64,000 nucleotides of DNA from Rhodospirillales bacterium (GCA_007694935.1 REES01000087.1:95199-159198); one strand, 5' to 3'; shown: positions 15,235 to 23,635, counted from the first letter of the stretch. Made by a program: numbers and translations. Notes: generated by a model from the sequence alone, not told the origin.

Positions 15235-16119
15235 TCAGGCAACTGTAACGACCACCGTACCGGTGACCTCCGTCGTGTCCACCGTGGTCTTGCCGGTGAT
15301 GGTCACCGGACCCTTGGGGCTGTCGTCCTTGCGGGTGGCCTTGACGGTGGCAAGCCCGTTCGAGGTCTGCGGCGAGGTGTTGTCCAGCGTCAGCGCGTCC
15401 GCCGGCACCTGGGTGAGCTCAATGGCCTTCTGGTCCGTGACCAGGGTGCCGTCGCTGGCCACCACGGACAGCGTCAGGTTGGCGTCCGGATTCTGCTCAT
15501 CGACCGTCCCCCGGTTGGCGCTGATGCCGAGCAGGGCGGAAGGCTGGCTCAGGCTGATGCTGCCTTCCAGCATGTTGAGCACCTTGGCCAAGCCCGCCGG
15601 CATCGCATCCGACGACGCCTTAACGTCCACGTCCATGGTATATTCGACGGAATAAGAGGAGTTCTGGGTGGCCTTGGAGTCCTTCTTGCTGGAGTATTTC
15701 CCCTCGAACTCGACCTTGATGAACCAGAATTTGGCGCCGCCCTTGAGGCTTCCCGCTGCCTCGGACGATTGTTCGAGTGTCTCCGACGTGGAGTTCTCCG
15801 CCGAAATGTTGGCCTTGAAATTGATGCCGATGGAATCCACCCGGATGTAGGGCACCGGCACGATGGTCAGCAGCGGCACCTCAAGCTCGACGATCTGGCC
15901 ATTACTCTTGTAGCGGAAGGTGACGGTGAGGGCTTCCTCCACCCCGGTGACCGGGTTGCGTCCGAAACCCACCGATTTGATGAAGTCGACCGTGGTCAGC
16001 GCCGACTTGGCCTGCGCCTCGACGCAGGCGTCCAGCGGCCCGCCGATCAGCGCGCCGAACGGGATATTGGCCAGCGCGTTGGTCGCCACCTTGGATGGCG
16101 TGTCGTCTATCTTCGGCAT
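15235..16119 (-). CDS. DUF2589 family protein with Ig-like C-terminal domain
   Basis: A 294-residue protein and first gene of the operon. Residues about 12-200 match DUF2589: IPFGALIGGPLDACVEAQAKSALTTVDFIKSVGF, then VTFRYK, then VELEVPLLTIVPVPYIRVDSIGINF, and the helix MPAGLAKVLNMLEGSI. The last ~90 residues are Thr/Val-rich with the alternating pattern of a bacterial Ig-like (Big) domain. It is less basic and more polar than its paralogue at 13397-14395. The ribosome-binding site AGGGAGA is strong. No signal peptide is present, so the Ig-like domain is intracellular unless exported by another route. Its function is not known. Confidence 0.8.
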   Translation of the reverse strand: MPKIDDTPSKVATNALANIPFGALIGGPLDACVEAQAKSALTTVDFIKSVGFGRNPVTGVEEALTVTFRYKSNGQIVELEVPLLTIVPVPYIRVDSIGINFKANISAENSTSETLEQSSEAAGSLKGGAKFWFIKVEFEGKYSSKKDSKATQNSSYSVEYTMDVDVKASSDAMPAGLAKVLNMLEGSISLSQPSALLGISANRGTVDEQNPDANLTLSVVASDGTLVTDQKAIELTQVPADALTLDNTSPQTSNGLATVKATRKDDSPKGPVTITGKTTVDTTEVTGTVVVTVA

Positions 16120-16178
16120 CCGGTTCTCCCTGCGGGCTGTTCAAGAACAGAGACCCAATACTTGTCGACATCGATAGT

Positions 16179-16200
16179 GCGCCCGGCTCCCTCCGGGCGC
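16179..16200. terminator. Perfect 8-bp GC hairpin downstream of prmA
   Basis: GCGCCCGG (16179-16186) and CCGGGCGC (16193-16200) form a perfect eight-base stem with a six-base loop, eight bases past the prmA stop codon and before the DUF2589 operon. There is no downstream T-run, so it may be a Rho-assisted or weak terminator, or a structured leader of the operon. Confidence 0.4.
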
Positions 16201-16208
16201 AACAATAA

Positions 16209-17102
16209 TCATCCGCATCGCCGTGCAGCCCCCGACCGGGGGTCTGCCTTGGCCAGGACCAACGTCCGCCAGGCATCGTCATCTATGGTCATGCGCCGGC
16301 GAAGACCGCGGGTACGATGCGCGGCTTCCACGGCCGCAGCATCACCGGCGAGGAATCCGGACAGGATCGCCAAACCGCCAGGGGCGAGTGCCGTCGCCAG
16401 CTCTCGCGCCATGGCGCGCAGGGGCCTGGCCAGGATGTTGGCCGCGATGACGGCGTATGGTGCGCTCCGGCGGACGGCCGGCGCGGTGTAGCCGTCGGTC
16501 CGGACGACCCGAACCAAAGGGTGGACGCCGTTCAGGACCGCGTTGGTGCGCGTCACCCGAACCGCTTCCCCGTCATTGTCCACCGCCACCACGGGGACAC
16601 GCCACAGCTTGGCCATGGCGATGGCGAGAATGCCGGAGCCGCACCCCATGTCCAGCACCGGGCCGGGCGGCCGGCGCCGCAACCGGCCGAGGGCCAGGAG
16701 ACACCCCGCGGTGGAAGGATGCCGGCCGGAACCGAACGCTGTCGCCGCATCGACGCAAAGCCCGATCATCCCCGGCGGGACCGGGGTCGGATCGTGCGAG
16801 CCATGGAGATGGAAGCGCCCGACCCGGAAAGCTGCGTGGTCCTGCCACGCCGCTGCGAGCCAGTCCCGTTCGACCACCGGCATCACCGTGATCACCGGGA
16901 CGGCAATCCCGGCTGCTGCCGAGGCCACGGCGATGGCGACGTCCAGGTCGGCCGCAGGTGGGGCTTCGGCGGCAATCGCCTCCACCTGCCATGGCCCGGC
17001 ATTGTCGCCAAACCATGAGACACTATCGCCGAACCGCTCCAGCGCGGCGCCGATGGCCATGACCGCCGCTGCCGGCACGGGCTCGACGACGATCCGCCAC
17101 AT
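16209..17102 (-). CDS. prmA: Ribosomal protein L11 methyltransferase
   Basis: A 297-residue SAM-dependent methyltransferase of the PrmA family. After an N-terminal substrate-recognition domain come the family landmarks AFGSGRHPSTAGCLLAL, VLDMGCGSGILAIAMAK, VVAVDNDGEAV and VIAANILARPL. PrmA trimethylates residues of ribosomal protein L11. The usual TGTH-type motif reads GSGRHPST here, a mild variation. The ATG at 17102 gives a family-sized protein. It follows the thioesterase genes on the same strand with an 18-bp gap and may be co-transcribed with them. Confidence 0.88.
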   Translation of the reverse strand: MWRIVVEPVPAAAVMAIGAALERFGDSVSWFGDNAGPWQVEAIAAEAPPAADLDVAIAVASAAAGIAVPVITVMPVVERDWLAAAWQDHAAFRVGRFHLHGSHDPTPVPPGMIGLCVDAATAFGSGRHPSTAGCLLALGRLRRRPPGPVLDMGCGSGILAIAMAKLWRVPVVAVDNDGEAVRVTRTNAVLNGVHPLVRVVRTDGYTAPAVRRSAPYAVIAANILARPLRAMARELATALAPGGLAILSGFLAGDAAAVEAAHRTRGLRRRMTIDDDAWRTLVLAKADPRSGAARRCG

Positions 17103-17120
17103 GCCCGACAGCGATCTCGC

Positions 17121-17546
17121 TCAGCCGATCAGGAAATGGGCATGGGCGGCGGCCACCGGGCGCTCCGGGTCAGCCTGCCAGGCTTCGGCTCGGACATTGG
17201 CAATCCGGCGGCCCTGCTTGATCACCCGGCCGCGGGCGAACGTGTCCGCGGCGAGGCACGGGCGGAGGTAATCCACCGAAAGGTTGACGATCTTCGGCAC
17301 CACCGTGATCTCGGTCTGCTCGATCAGGTGCAGGATCGCGGCTTGCTCCAGCAAGGCGCCGATCACGCCGCCATGGATGGCGCGGATCAGGTTGTTGCCG
17401 ATATTGCCTTCGCGGAAACGGAGCACGGTGACGAGGCCGCGATCATCGGTGATCGCTTCCAGCCCCACCGCCCGGGCGTAGGGGATCAGGTCGTTGATGG
17501 CGGCGATGTTGCCTGCGCGCTTGAGGGCTTCGATGGCTTCGGTCAC
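17121..17546 (-). CDS. PaaI-family hotdog thioesterase (second of tandem pair)
   Basis: A 141-residue hotdog-fold protein of the PaaI/YigI-like thioesterase group. The central motif IRAIHGGVIGALLEQAAILHLI contains the HGG helix start, and SVDYLRPC is the typical following strand. Such enzymes hydrolyse acyl-CoA thioesters. The GTG at 17546 overlaps the TGA of the preceding hotdog gene by four bases. It may form a heteromer with its upstream partner; the substrate is unknown. Confidence 0.82.
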   Translation of the reverse strand: MTEAIEALKRAGNIAAINDLIPYARAVGLEAITDDRGLVTVLRFREGNIGNNLIRAIHGGVIGALLEQAAILHLIEQTEITVVPKIVNLSVDYLRPCLAADTFARGRVIKQGRRIANVRAEAWQADPERPVAAAHAHFLIG

Positions 17547-18097
17547 GGCCCCATTCCCTCGCCGGCGGGCTCGGCCCTCACCTGGGCGGCCTCGGCGGTG
17601 AAGCCGGTGGCCCCCAGCATGAAGGTGCCGGCGCAGGTGGCCACCGGATCGCGGAAGGTTTCCTGGTAGGCGAGACCGCGGACGAAGGCGATGCTGTCGG
17701 TGACCTTGTAGCACTCCGCCGATCCCATGATGGCGACGTGAGGGGTGGCCGGGTGCAGATAATCAATGCGAAGATCGAGGGTGGCGAGGGCTGTGCGTTG
17801 CGGGATCGAAGCCATCACCACCAGCCCGCACAGGGTGTCCAGCAGCGCGGTGATCACCCCGCCATGCACCACCCCGGTGGTCGGGTTGCCGACCAGGGCG
17901 GGATCATACGGCACGGTCATGAATCCCTGGCCGTAGCGGAGTTCCACCACCTTCATGCCGAGCGCCCGGCAATGGGGGATGCGCTCGAACACCTCGACGA
18001 TGCGGGGGATGTCGGGAGGCTGCTTGAGGGGGCTCACGGCAAAGGACCAGACAGAGGTGGTCGACGGATCTCCGACTATAGGACATACTGCGTCCAT
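17543..18097 (-). CDS. PaaI-family hotdog thioesterase (first of tandem pair)
   Basis: A hotdog thioesterase with TTGVVHGGVITALLDTLCGLVVM and LDLRIDYLHPATPH, the HGG-containing helix and following strand of PaaI-like enzymes. The recognisable domain begins near IPRIVEVFERIPHCRALG. The start is uncertain: ATG 18097 gives 184 residues, GTG 18037 gives 164, and neither has a clear ribosome-binding site; a TATAGT sequence between them on the minus strand might be a -10 element favouring 18037. It is co-translated with the second hotdog gene. It diverges from the dienelactone hydrolase gene, leaving a short shared regulatory region. Confidence 0.8.
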   Translation of the reverse strand: MDAVCPIVGDPSTTSVWSFAVSPLKQPPDIPRIVEVFERIPHCRALGMKVVELRYGQGFMTVPYDPALVGNPTTGVVHGGVITALLDTLCGLVVMASIPQRTALATLDLRIDYLHPATPHVAIMGSAECYKVTDSIAFVRGLAYQETFRDPVATCAGTFMLGATGFTAEAAQVRAEPAGEGMGP

Positions 18098-18174
18098 CCC
18101 CACGGTATTTTGTGAAACGCGTTGTCCAGTCGCTGCAGAAGCCTTGGCACCAAGATCGCAATGGGAGGAAAGAC

Positions 18175-18843
18175 ATGGGCGAGTTGATCCGGCTGACCGC
18201 AGAAGACAGCCACGCGCTGGATGCCTACCGGGCGCCCGCATTGGGGACGCGCCGGGGCGGCGTGGTGGTGATCCAGGAGGTGTTCGGCGTCAACCCCCAC
18301 ATCCGGGCGGTGTGCGACGGCTATGCCGCCGCCGGCTACGAAGCCATCGCGCCTTCCCTGTTCGACCGGGCGCGGTCCGGCGTGGTGCTGAACTATGATG
18401 AGGCCGGCATCGCTGAGGGGCGGGAACTGGCCGCTGCCGTCGGTTGGGACGGACCGGTCAAGGACGTCTGGGCCGCCGCCAACGCGCTCGACCCCGCCGG
18501 CCGGGTGGGCCTGGTGGGCTACTGCTGGGGCGGGTCCTGGACCTGGGTGGCAGCCTGCCGGCTCAAGGTCGGCGCCGCCGCCTGCTATTACGGCCGCCAC
18601 ATCGTGGAGTTCCTGGACGAGCGCCCCACTTGCCCGGTGATCCTGCACTTCGGCGCCGAGGATCACCTGATCCCGCTGGAGAACGTGGAGAGGATCCGCG
18701 CCGCTTTTCCGGACATCCCCGTCCACCTCTATGCCGGTGCCGGCCACGGCTTCAACTGCACCGCCCGCGCCGAATACCGTCCCGACGCCGCCGCCATCGC
18801 CTTCCAGCGCACCCTCGACCTTTTCACCAAGCACCTGAGCTGA
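18175..18843 (+). CDS. Dienelactone hydrolase family protein
   Basis: A 222-residue alpha/beta hydrolase of the dienelactone hydrolase family. VVVIQEVFGVNPHIR carries the Glu that tunes the nucleophile, GYCWGG the nucleophilic Cys, AEDHLIP the acid and GAGHGFNC the His. Relatives open dienelactones in aromatic degradation, but many have other substrates, and no degradation genes lie nearby. GGGAGGAA about five bases before the ATG at 18175 fixes the start. A 25-codon copy of its 3' end remains about 1 kb downstream (19769-19846), pointing to a former tandem duplicate. Confidence 0.87.
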   Translation: MGELIRLTAEDSHALDAYRAPALGTRRGGVVVIQEVFGVNPHIRAVCDGYAAAGYEAIAPSLFDRARSGVVLNYDEAGIAEGRELAAAVGWDGPVKDVWAAANALDPAGRVGLVGYCWGGSWTWVAACRLKVGAAACYYGRHIVEFLDERPTCPVILHFGAEDHLIPLENVERIRAAFPDIPVHLYAGAGHGFNCTARAEYRPDAAAIAFQRTLDLFTKHLS

Positions 18844-19020
18844 CATCAACGCGAATGAGCCCCTCGGTTGCCTGCCGGGAAGGGACTCCCCAGATCTGGA
18901 AGTGCAACCACGACCGAAGCCGCGGGCGGCGGACCAGCGCACCTGCGGGGTCGAAGACATGGCCCCTCCATAAGCAGTCGCGCCGCCACCGGCATCGGGC
19001 GAAGCAGAGGAGGAATCGCC

Positions 19021-19521
19021 ATGATCCAGCGTTCTTTGCGTGCAAGAGCGGCCATCCTGCCCACCGCGGCTGCGCTGATGGTGGGGCTGACCGCCGGTGT
19101 GGCCGCGGCGGCCGACCTGCCCTATCGCGGTGACGGGCACATCATGCTCACCCCTGATCAGTTGCAGTGGACGGACATCGCGTCCATGGCGGCACCCGCC
19201 GAGATTGCGGTGATCGAAGGCGATCTCACCAAGGCCGAGCCCTTCACCTTCCGCCTGAGGCTGCCGGCCGGGTATCGCATCGAGCCCCACATTCATCCGG
19301 AGTACGAGCGGTTGACGGTGCTGTCAGGTACCTTGCATTTCGCCCATGGGGAGACGTTCGACCGCGATCAGGCCCACGAACTGCCGGCCGGCAGCGTCGC
19401 CATCATGGCGCCGGGGGAGCCGATGTTCGGCTTTACCGAGGTGGATACCGTGATTCAGTTGCACGGTACCGGCCCCTGGGGCATCAACTACGTCGATCCC
19501 GCCGACGATCCCAGAAGCTGA
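19021..19521 (+). CDS. Secreted cupin-domain protein
   Basis: A 166-residue protein with a probable signal peptide: a positive start (MIQRSLRARA), a hydrophobic core, and likely cleavage after GVAAAA near residue 31. The rest is a single cupin domain with PHIHPEYERLTVLSGTLHFAHG, whose two His and the Glu are likely metal ligands. It would be periplasmic. GGAGGAA lies eight bases upstream of the ATG. The function is unknown; it may be a small-molecule-binding or quercetinase-like cupin. It lies between an intact dienelactone hydrolase gene and a remnant of another. Confidence 0.8.
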   Translation: MIQRSLRARAAILPTAAALMVGLTAGVAAAADLPYRGDGHIMLTPDQLQWTDIASMAAPAEIAVIEGDLTKAEPFTFRLRLPAGYRIEPHIHPEYERLTVLSGTLHFAHGETFDRDQAHELPAGSVAIMAPGEPMFGFTEVDTVIQLHGTGPWGINYVDPADDPRS

Positions 19522-19768
19522 GGTCGACGCCGGGACCGGAACCGGCTCCGAGGACGAGGCCGGCGACGGTTCAACGCGGGCGAGCGCGCTGCCCCTGCAA
19601 GGTGCCGCGCCGCCCTTCGCCGGCGGGCGATGGGCGACCAAGATCCCCGATGCATTTCGGTTAGGGATCTCTGCGCCTTCGTACGGGGCGTCCGACCTTG
19701 GATATCTGAAACGCTCCATTTGTCGAAGGTCATGGCGGAGCCTGGACGGGCTGGCCGGCCCTCCCCTC

Positions 19769-19846
19769 GACTATCGTTCTGACACTGCCGCTGTCACCTT
19801 CCAGAGCACGCTTGACCTGTTCACCGAGCTCGTCTCCTCAGGCTAA
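19769..19846 (+). pseudogene. Remnant 3' end of a second dienelactone hydrolase gene
   Basis: Twenty-five codons and a stop (DYRSDTAAVTFQSTLDLF...) closely match the C-terminus of the intact hydrolase (EYRPDAAAIAFQRTLDLF..., 18772-18843), with about 60 percent identical residues by eye. No matching start, nucleophile region or upstream domain was found between 19522 and 19768. It looks like what is left of a tandem duplicate after deletion. Confidence 0.7.
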
Positions 19847-20118
19847 GGCTGGACTTCAGGCCGGCCGAAGAGTCGGACATCATCCGAAAACAACTGCAGC
19901 AAAGGTTTAAATGAAATTGGTCTATTGTACCCAGGCCCTTCTGAGATGCTCCTTGGTCCCAAATGCGCAAGGCTCGTTTGCCGGATCTGTAAAAAAATCT
20001 GACTCAGGTGTAAAGAAAACCGACACATTGGAATCTATCCGAGCCTTTTCATAAGTGATTGATTTTGCGACGATATCGATGCAGGGGTTGGGGCGCGAGG
20101 GGCAAGCTGCCCAAGCCG

Positions 20119-20140
20119 TGTGTAAAGTAGACTTTACACA
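20119..20140. promoter_or_regulatory. Perfect 10-bp inverted repeat upstream of a sigma-54 promoter
   Basis: TGTGTAAAGT and ACTTTACACA are exact inverted copies separated by AG. The centre lies about 73 bases upstream of the -24 element and about 98 upstream of the expected transcription start, the usual range for an enhancer-binding protein. Half-sites TGTAAA recur at 19988 and 20009. By analogy with PEP-CTERM regulons it may bind a PrsR-type activator; that is inference. Confidence 0.6.
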
Positions 20141-20201
20141 GCTCGAGACTCGGGCATGGACCATTTCATTCAATATATTGAAATCAAATGATTTTCGTCG
20201 C

Positions 20202-20217
20202 TGGCACGGGCTTTGCT
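20202..20217 (+). promoter_or_regulatory. Sigma-54 (RpoN) -24/-12 promoter of the PEP-CTERM gene
   Basis: TGGCAC-N5-TTGCT matches the sigma-54 consensus (TGGCACG-N4-TTGCW) at every conserved position. The expected start of transcription is near 20228, leaving a leader of about 110 bases before the PEP-CTERM gene. The sigma-54 element requires an ATP-dependent activator bound upstream, and a perfect palindrome is present there. Confidence 0.8.
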
Positions 20218-20336
20218 AAGCGTGATTGGGCCGATCATGGCAGCCGATTGTGTGCTGGTCGATTACTGGGTGAGCGAAGCTGTTATGGAGCGGACCACCG
20301 ACCATCAATCGTGACTCAGCGTTTGGAGGATACTCA

Positions 20337-20978
20337 ATGAAGATCAAGCAGATCGCTCAAATAGCTCTCGTCAGCGTGGTTCCGCTCGCAGCAGCCACGG
20401 ATGCTTCTGCCGCAACCATCATCGCGGATACCGTCATCGAATTTTTTGACTCAGGAGCGGGCTCGTTCACTGGCACTCGCCCGTATGGCGGTACTTTTGA
20501 TGGGTCCATCGGGACGTTCCCGGTAGAAGTCCCGCTGAGCTACGCCACTGATGGAGATATCACAACCTTCGTCTCCCTGCCAACCGGCTCGTTCATCATC
20601 CTTGGCTTCAGTACCGGGTTCGTATTCGATGGTCCTGGCCTCGATATTTTCGTCGCTGAGGTCGGAGGTAATGACGAGCTTGCCGACATATTTGTGTCAT
20701 CTGACTTCGGACTGACATTTACGTTCCTTGGACAAGCAACAACTGCGACAGTATCTGGGTTCGATCTTGCGGACATAGGCTTTACCGGCCAGGTAAACGC
20801 CATCAAGATCGTCGGCCTGGACAATTTTGGTGGGTCTCCCGGCTTCGATCTGGCGTTCGTGCAGGGCCTGGAGGGCAGCGTCATTATAACCGAGCCTGTT
20901 CCAGAACCTGGAACCTTGACTGTCCTTAGCCTTGGTCTCTTCGGAATCGCTGCGATGCTCCGTCGACGGAGGGCGTGA
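20337..20978 (+). CDS. PEP-CTERM sorting domain protein
   Basis: A 213-residue secreted protein. An N-terminal signal peptide (MKIKQIAQIALVSVVPLAAATDASA) is followed by a glycine- and aspartate-rich beta-structured body and a classic PEP-CTERM anchor: VPEPGTLTVLSLGL, a hydrophobic helix, then RRRRA. An exosortase would recognise and cleave this tail; exosortase substrates are usually linked to exopolysaccharide or floc formation. GGAGG lies seven bases before the ATG. The gene is visibly less GC-rich than its neighbours, suggesting recent acquisition. A sigma-54 promoter lies about 120 bp upstream. No exosortase gene is in the window. Confidence 0.9.
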   Translation: MKIKQIAQIALVSVVPLAAATDASAATIIADTVIEFFDSGAGSFTGTRPYGGTFDGSIGTFPVEVPLSYATDGDITTFVSLPTGSFIILGFSTGFVFDGPGLDIFVAEVGGNDELADIFVSSDFGLTFTFLGQATTATVSGFDLADIGFTGQVNAIKIVGLDNFGGSPGFDLAFVQGLEGSVIITEPVPEPGTLTVLSLGLFGIAAMLRRRRA

Positions 20979-21394
20979 CTTTAGAAGAATTGATACTGTT
21001 TCAGCCTGTTTGGCTGGTTTGATGGACGTTGTTTAACGAGCCGGCCAGTGTTTAGAGCCTTCGCAGCGTATGCTTCGGCCGGTTCGGGAAGGGGGCGGGC
21101 GGTAGGGGCCAGGGGACGCGGGTAGCCTGTTGCTGCTCTCCGGCACCTACCGCTGCTGCCGTCCCAAGTCTGCAGCCTGTATGGCCTTAGAGCGGCACAT
21201 TTGTGCGCCGACTTTCACGCCAGTGATGGGCATCGTTCCGGGACGGACTGGCCGGGTGCGGCGTCCTCGGCAGCCATGTCGCGCCGGGTCACGGGACTTG
21301 CAGAGGGCCCAAGCACCGCCGATATCGGTGCACCGGCCGCGCCTGCCGTGAGAGCCGACCGGCCTCTGCCCGTCTCCGGTCGGATTCATTTTCC
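20979..21394. other. Intergenic stretch between the PEP-CTERM gene and secF
   Basis: About 416 bases without a credible gene. A short hairpin, CAGCC-TGTTT-GGCTG at 21002-21016, follows the PEP-CTERM stop and may end that transcript. The composition returns to high GC after about 21060. No trace of secD was seen before secF. Confidence 0.6.
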
Positions 21395-22372
21395 ATGCGC
21401 ACCCTCCGTGTGTTCTCCGCCGACCCGTCGATCGATTTCGTCGGCAAGCGCTTTGTCGCCTACGTCCTGTCGCTGCTGATCCTGGCGGCGGGCGCCGTCT
21501 CCCTCGGGTTCCAGGGCCTCAACCTCGGCATTGATTTCGAGGGCGGCGTGCTGATGGAGGTGCGGAGCACGCCGGCCGTGGATGTGGCGACGGTGCGGTC
21601 CCGCATAGCGCCCCTCGACCTCGGCGAGGTCAGCATCCAGAACCTGGACGCGGCGGGCGACGTGCTGATCCGCATCGAACGGCCCAGGGGCGGGGAGGCC
21701 GCCTACAGCGCCACCGTCGCCAAGGTGCGCGAGGCCCTCGGAAGCGGCTTCGAGGTGCGCCGGGTCGATGTGGTGGGGCCCAGCGTCGGGCGGGAGTTCT
21801 TCATCGCCGGCCTGATCGCCACCCTGGCGGCGGTTGCGGCGATCTCCGTCTACGTGGTGTTCCGTTTCGAATGGCAGTTCGGGGTGGCCGCGCTGGTCGC
21901 CACCTTCCATGACGTGATCGCCACGGTGGGCCTGCTGTCGATCCTGCGCCTGGATTTCGACCTCACCGCGGTGGCGGCGCTGCTCACCCTGGCCGGCTAC
22001 TCCATCAACGACACCATCGTCGTATTCGACCGCATCCGGGAAACGCTCAGGCGCTACAAGCGGATGCCGATGGCGGAGGTGGTCAACGTCAGTGTCAACA
22101 ACACCTTGCGGCGGACCATCCTGACCAGCGGCACCACCCTGGCGGCGCTGCTGCCGCTGGCGCTGCTGGGCGGGCATGCGCTGACCACGTTCTCGGTGAC
22201 GCTGATCTTCGGCATCCTCATCGGCACTTTTTCGTCCGTGTACGTGGCCGGTGCCCTGTTGCTGCACCTGCCGGCGGTGCGAGCGGAGGCCACCACCGGC
22301 GAGGCCGGCATCACCGATGAGGCCCCGTCACCGCCGGTCGGCGGTCCGAACCCGCCGCTGCAAGCGGGGTGA
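21395..22372 (+). CDS. secF: Protein translocase subunit SecF
   Basis: A 325-residue SecF. The N-terminal SecD/SecF signature region FQGLNLGIDFEGGVLMEV follows a first transmembrane helix; a periplasmic domain and five further helices follow, with YSINDTIVVFDRIRETLR and TTFSVTLIFGILIGTFSSVYVAG as family landmarks. With SecD and YajC it uses the proton gradient to help pull exported proteins through SecYEG. Normally secD lies immediately upstream, but here a PEP-CTERM gene and an intergenic stretch take that place. The start ATG at 21395 lacks a clear ribosome-binding site. The proline-rich tail after residue 300 is not conserved. Confidence 0.9.
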   Translation: MRTLRVFSADPSIDFVGKRFVAYVLSLLILAAGAVSLGFQGLNLGIDFEGGVLMEVRSTPAVDVATVRSRIAPLDLGEVSIQNLDAAGDVLIRIERPRGGEAAYSATVAKVREALGSGFEVRRVDVVGPSVGREFFIAGLIATLAAVAAISVYVVFRFEWQFGVAALVATFHDVIATVGLLSILRLDFDLTAVAALLTLAGYSINDTIVVFDRIRETLRRYKRMPMAEVVNVSVNNTLRRTILTSGTTLAALLPLALLGGHALTTFSVTLIFGILIGTFSSVYVAGALLLHLPAVRAEATTGEAGITDEAPSPPVGGPNPPLQAG

Positions 22373-22423
22373 GGGCGACCACGCAGCAACACAGCCGCTC
22401 GGCGCCGCCGCGTGTCCGACCGC

Positions 22424-23635
22424 TCAGGCCGCGAGCCTGAGGCGGAGTTGCTGCCAGACGTCCTGGATGGCGACCAACAGGTGATCCATCGCCGCGTCGT
22501 CGTGCAGCGGTGTCGGGGTGAAGCGAAGCCGTTCGGAGCCCCGCGGCACGGTGGGGTAGTTGATCGGCTGCACGTAGATGGCGTGGTCGCGCATCAGCAG
22601 GTCGCTCGCCTGCTTGCACAGCACCGGATCGCCCACCAGGACCGGAACGATGTGGGATTGCGACGGCAGCACCGGCAGGCCGGCCTCGGCAAAGCGCCGC
22701 TTGAGGGTTGCCGCCCGTTCCTGGTGGCGGACCCGCACCTCGTGATGGACCTTGAGGTGGCGGACGCTTGCCAGTGCCCCCGCGGCCACCGCCGGCGGCA
22801 TGGCCGAGGAGAAGATGAAGCCGGTGCCGTAGGACCGCACGAAGTCGCACATCGCCGCCGAACCCGCGACATAGCCGCCGACCACGCCGAAGGCTTTGGC
22901 GAGAGTGCCCTGGATGACGGTCAGGCGGTGCATCACGCCGTCCCGCTCGGCGACGCCGCCGCCCCGCTCGCCGTACAGGCCGACCGCATGCACCTCGTCC
23001 AGAAAGGTCATGGCATTGTAGCGGTCGGCGAGGTCGCAGAAGGCGCCGATGGGGGCGATGTCGCCGCCCATGGAATAGACCGACTCGAAGGCGATCAGCT
23101 TCGGCCGTTCCAGCGGCTCGGCCGCCAGGATCTGGTTCAGATGGTCCACATCGTTGTGCCGAAACACCCGTTTCTCGGCGCGGGAGTGGATGATCCCCTC
23201 GATCATCGAGTTGTGGTTGTCGGCATCGGACAGCACCAGGATGTCGGGAATGTACCGGCAGATGGTGTTGAGCGCGGTCATGTTGGCGATCCAGCCGGAC
23301 CCGAACAGCAGCGCCGCCTCGGTCCCGTGCAGGTCGGACAGTTCCCGCTCCAGCAGCACGTGATAGTGGTTGGTGCCGGAGATGTTGCGGGTCCCGCCGG
23401 CACCGGCGCCGCATTCGTCGATGGCCCGGTGCATCGCGGCCAGCACCGCCGGATGCTGTCCCATGCCGAGGTAATCATTGGAGCACCAGACGGTGATCTC
23501 CCGCGGGCCGTGAGGGCCATGGAAGAACGCCTTGGGGAAGCGGCCGGCCCGGCGTTCCAGGTCGGCAAAGATGCGGTAGCGACCTTCCCGCTTCAGCGCG
23601 GCAATGCGGTCGGCAAAGAAGCTCTCGTAATTCAT
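22424..23635 (-). CDS. hemA: 5-aminolevulinate synthase
   Basis: A 403-residue PLP enzyme of the alpha-oxoamine synthase family that condenses glycine and succinyl-CoA to 5-aminolevulinate, the first step of haem (and bacteriochlorophyll) synthesis in alphaproteobacteria. Landmarks are [14 protein letters not shown], the glycine-rich [32 protein letters not shown], the PLP-lysine motif [12 protein letters not shown] and [12 protein letters not shown]. The length is typical. AAGGACAAGG precedes the ATG. It is transcribed away from the tRNA-Glu gene. The presence of this C4-pathway enzyme is a main argument for an alphaproteobacterial host. Confidence 0.95.
   Translation of the reverse strand: MNYESFFADRIAALKREGRYRIFADLERRAGRFPKAFFHGPHGPREITVWCSNDYLGMGQHPAVLAAMHRAIDECGAGAGGTRNISGTNHYHVLLERELSDLHGTEAALLFGSGWIANMTALNTICRYIPDILVLSDADNHNSMIEGIIHSRAEKRVFRHNDVDHLNQILAAEPLERPKLIAFESVYSMGGDIAPIGAFCDLADRYNAMTFLDEVHAVGLYGERGGGVAERDGVMHRLTVIQGTLAKAFGVVGGYVAGSAAMCDFVRSYGTGFIFSSAMPPAVAAGALASVRHLKVHHEVRVRHQERAATLKRRFAEAGLPVLPSQSHIVPVLVGDPVLCKQASDLLMRDHAIYVQPINYPTVPRGSERLRFTPTPLHDDAAMDHLLVAIQDVWQQLRLRLAA

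Noticed and set aside
12556..16119. The DUF2589 cluster as a prophage lysis module
   Set aside because: No integrase, terminase, capsid, tail or holin genes accompany it; base composition equals the neighbourhood.
14653..16491. A 612-codon plus-strand reading frame opposite the DUF2589 genes
   Set aside because: The composition is Arg/Gly/His-rich without domains, whereas the minus strand has recognisable families with ribosome-binding sites.
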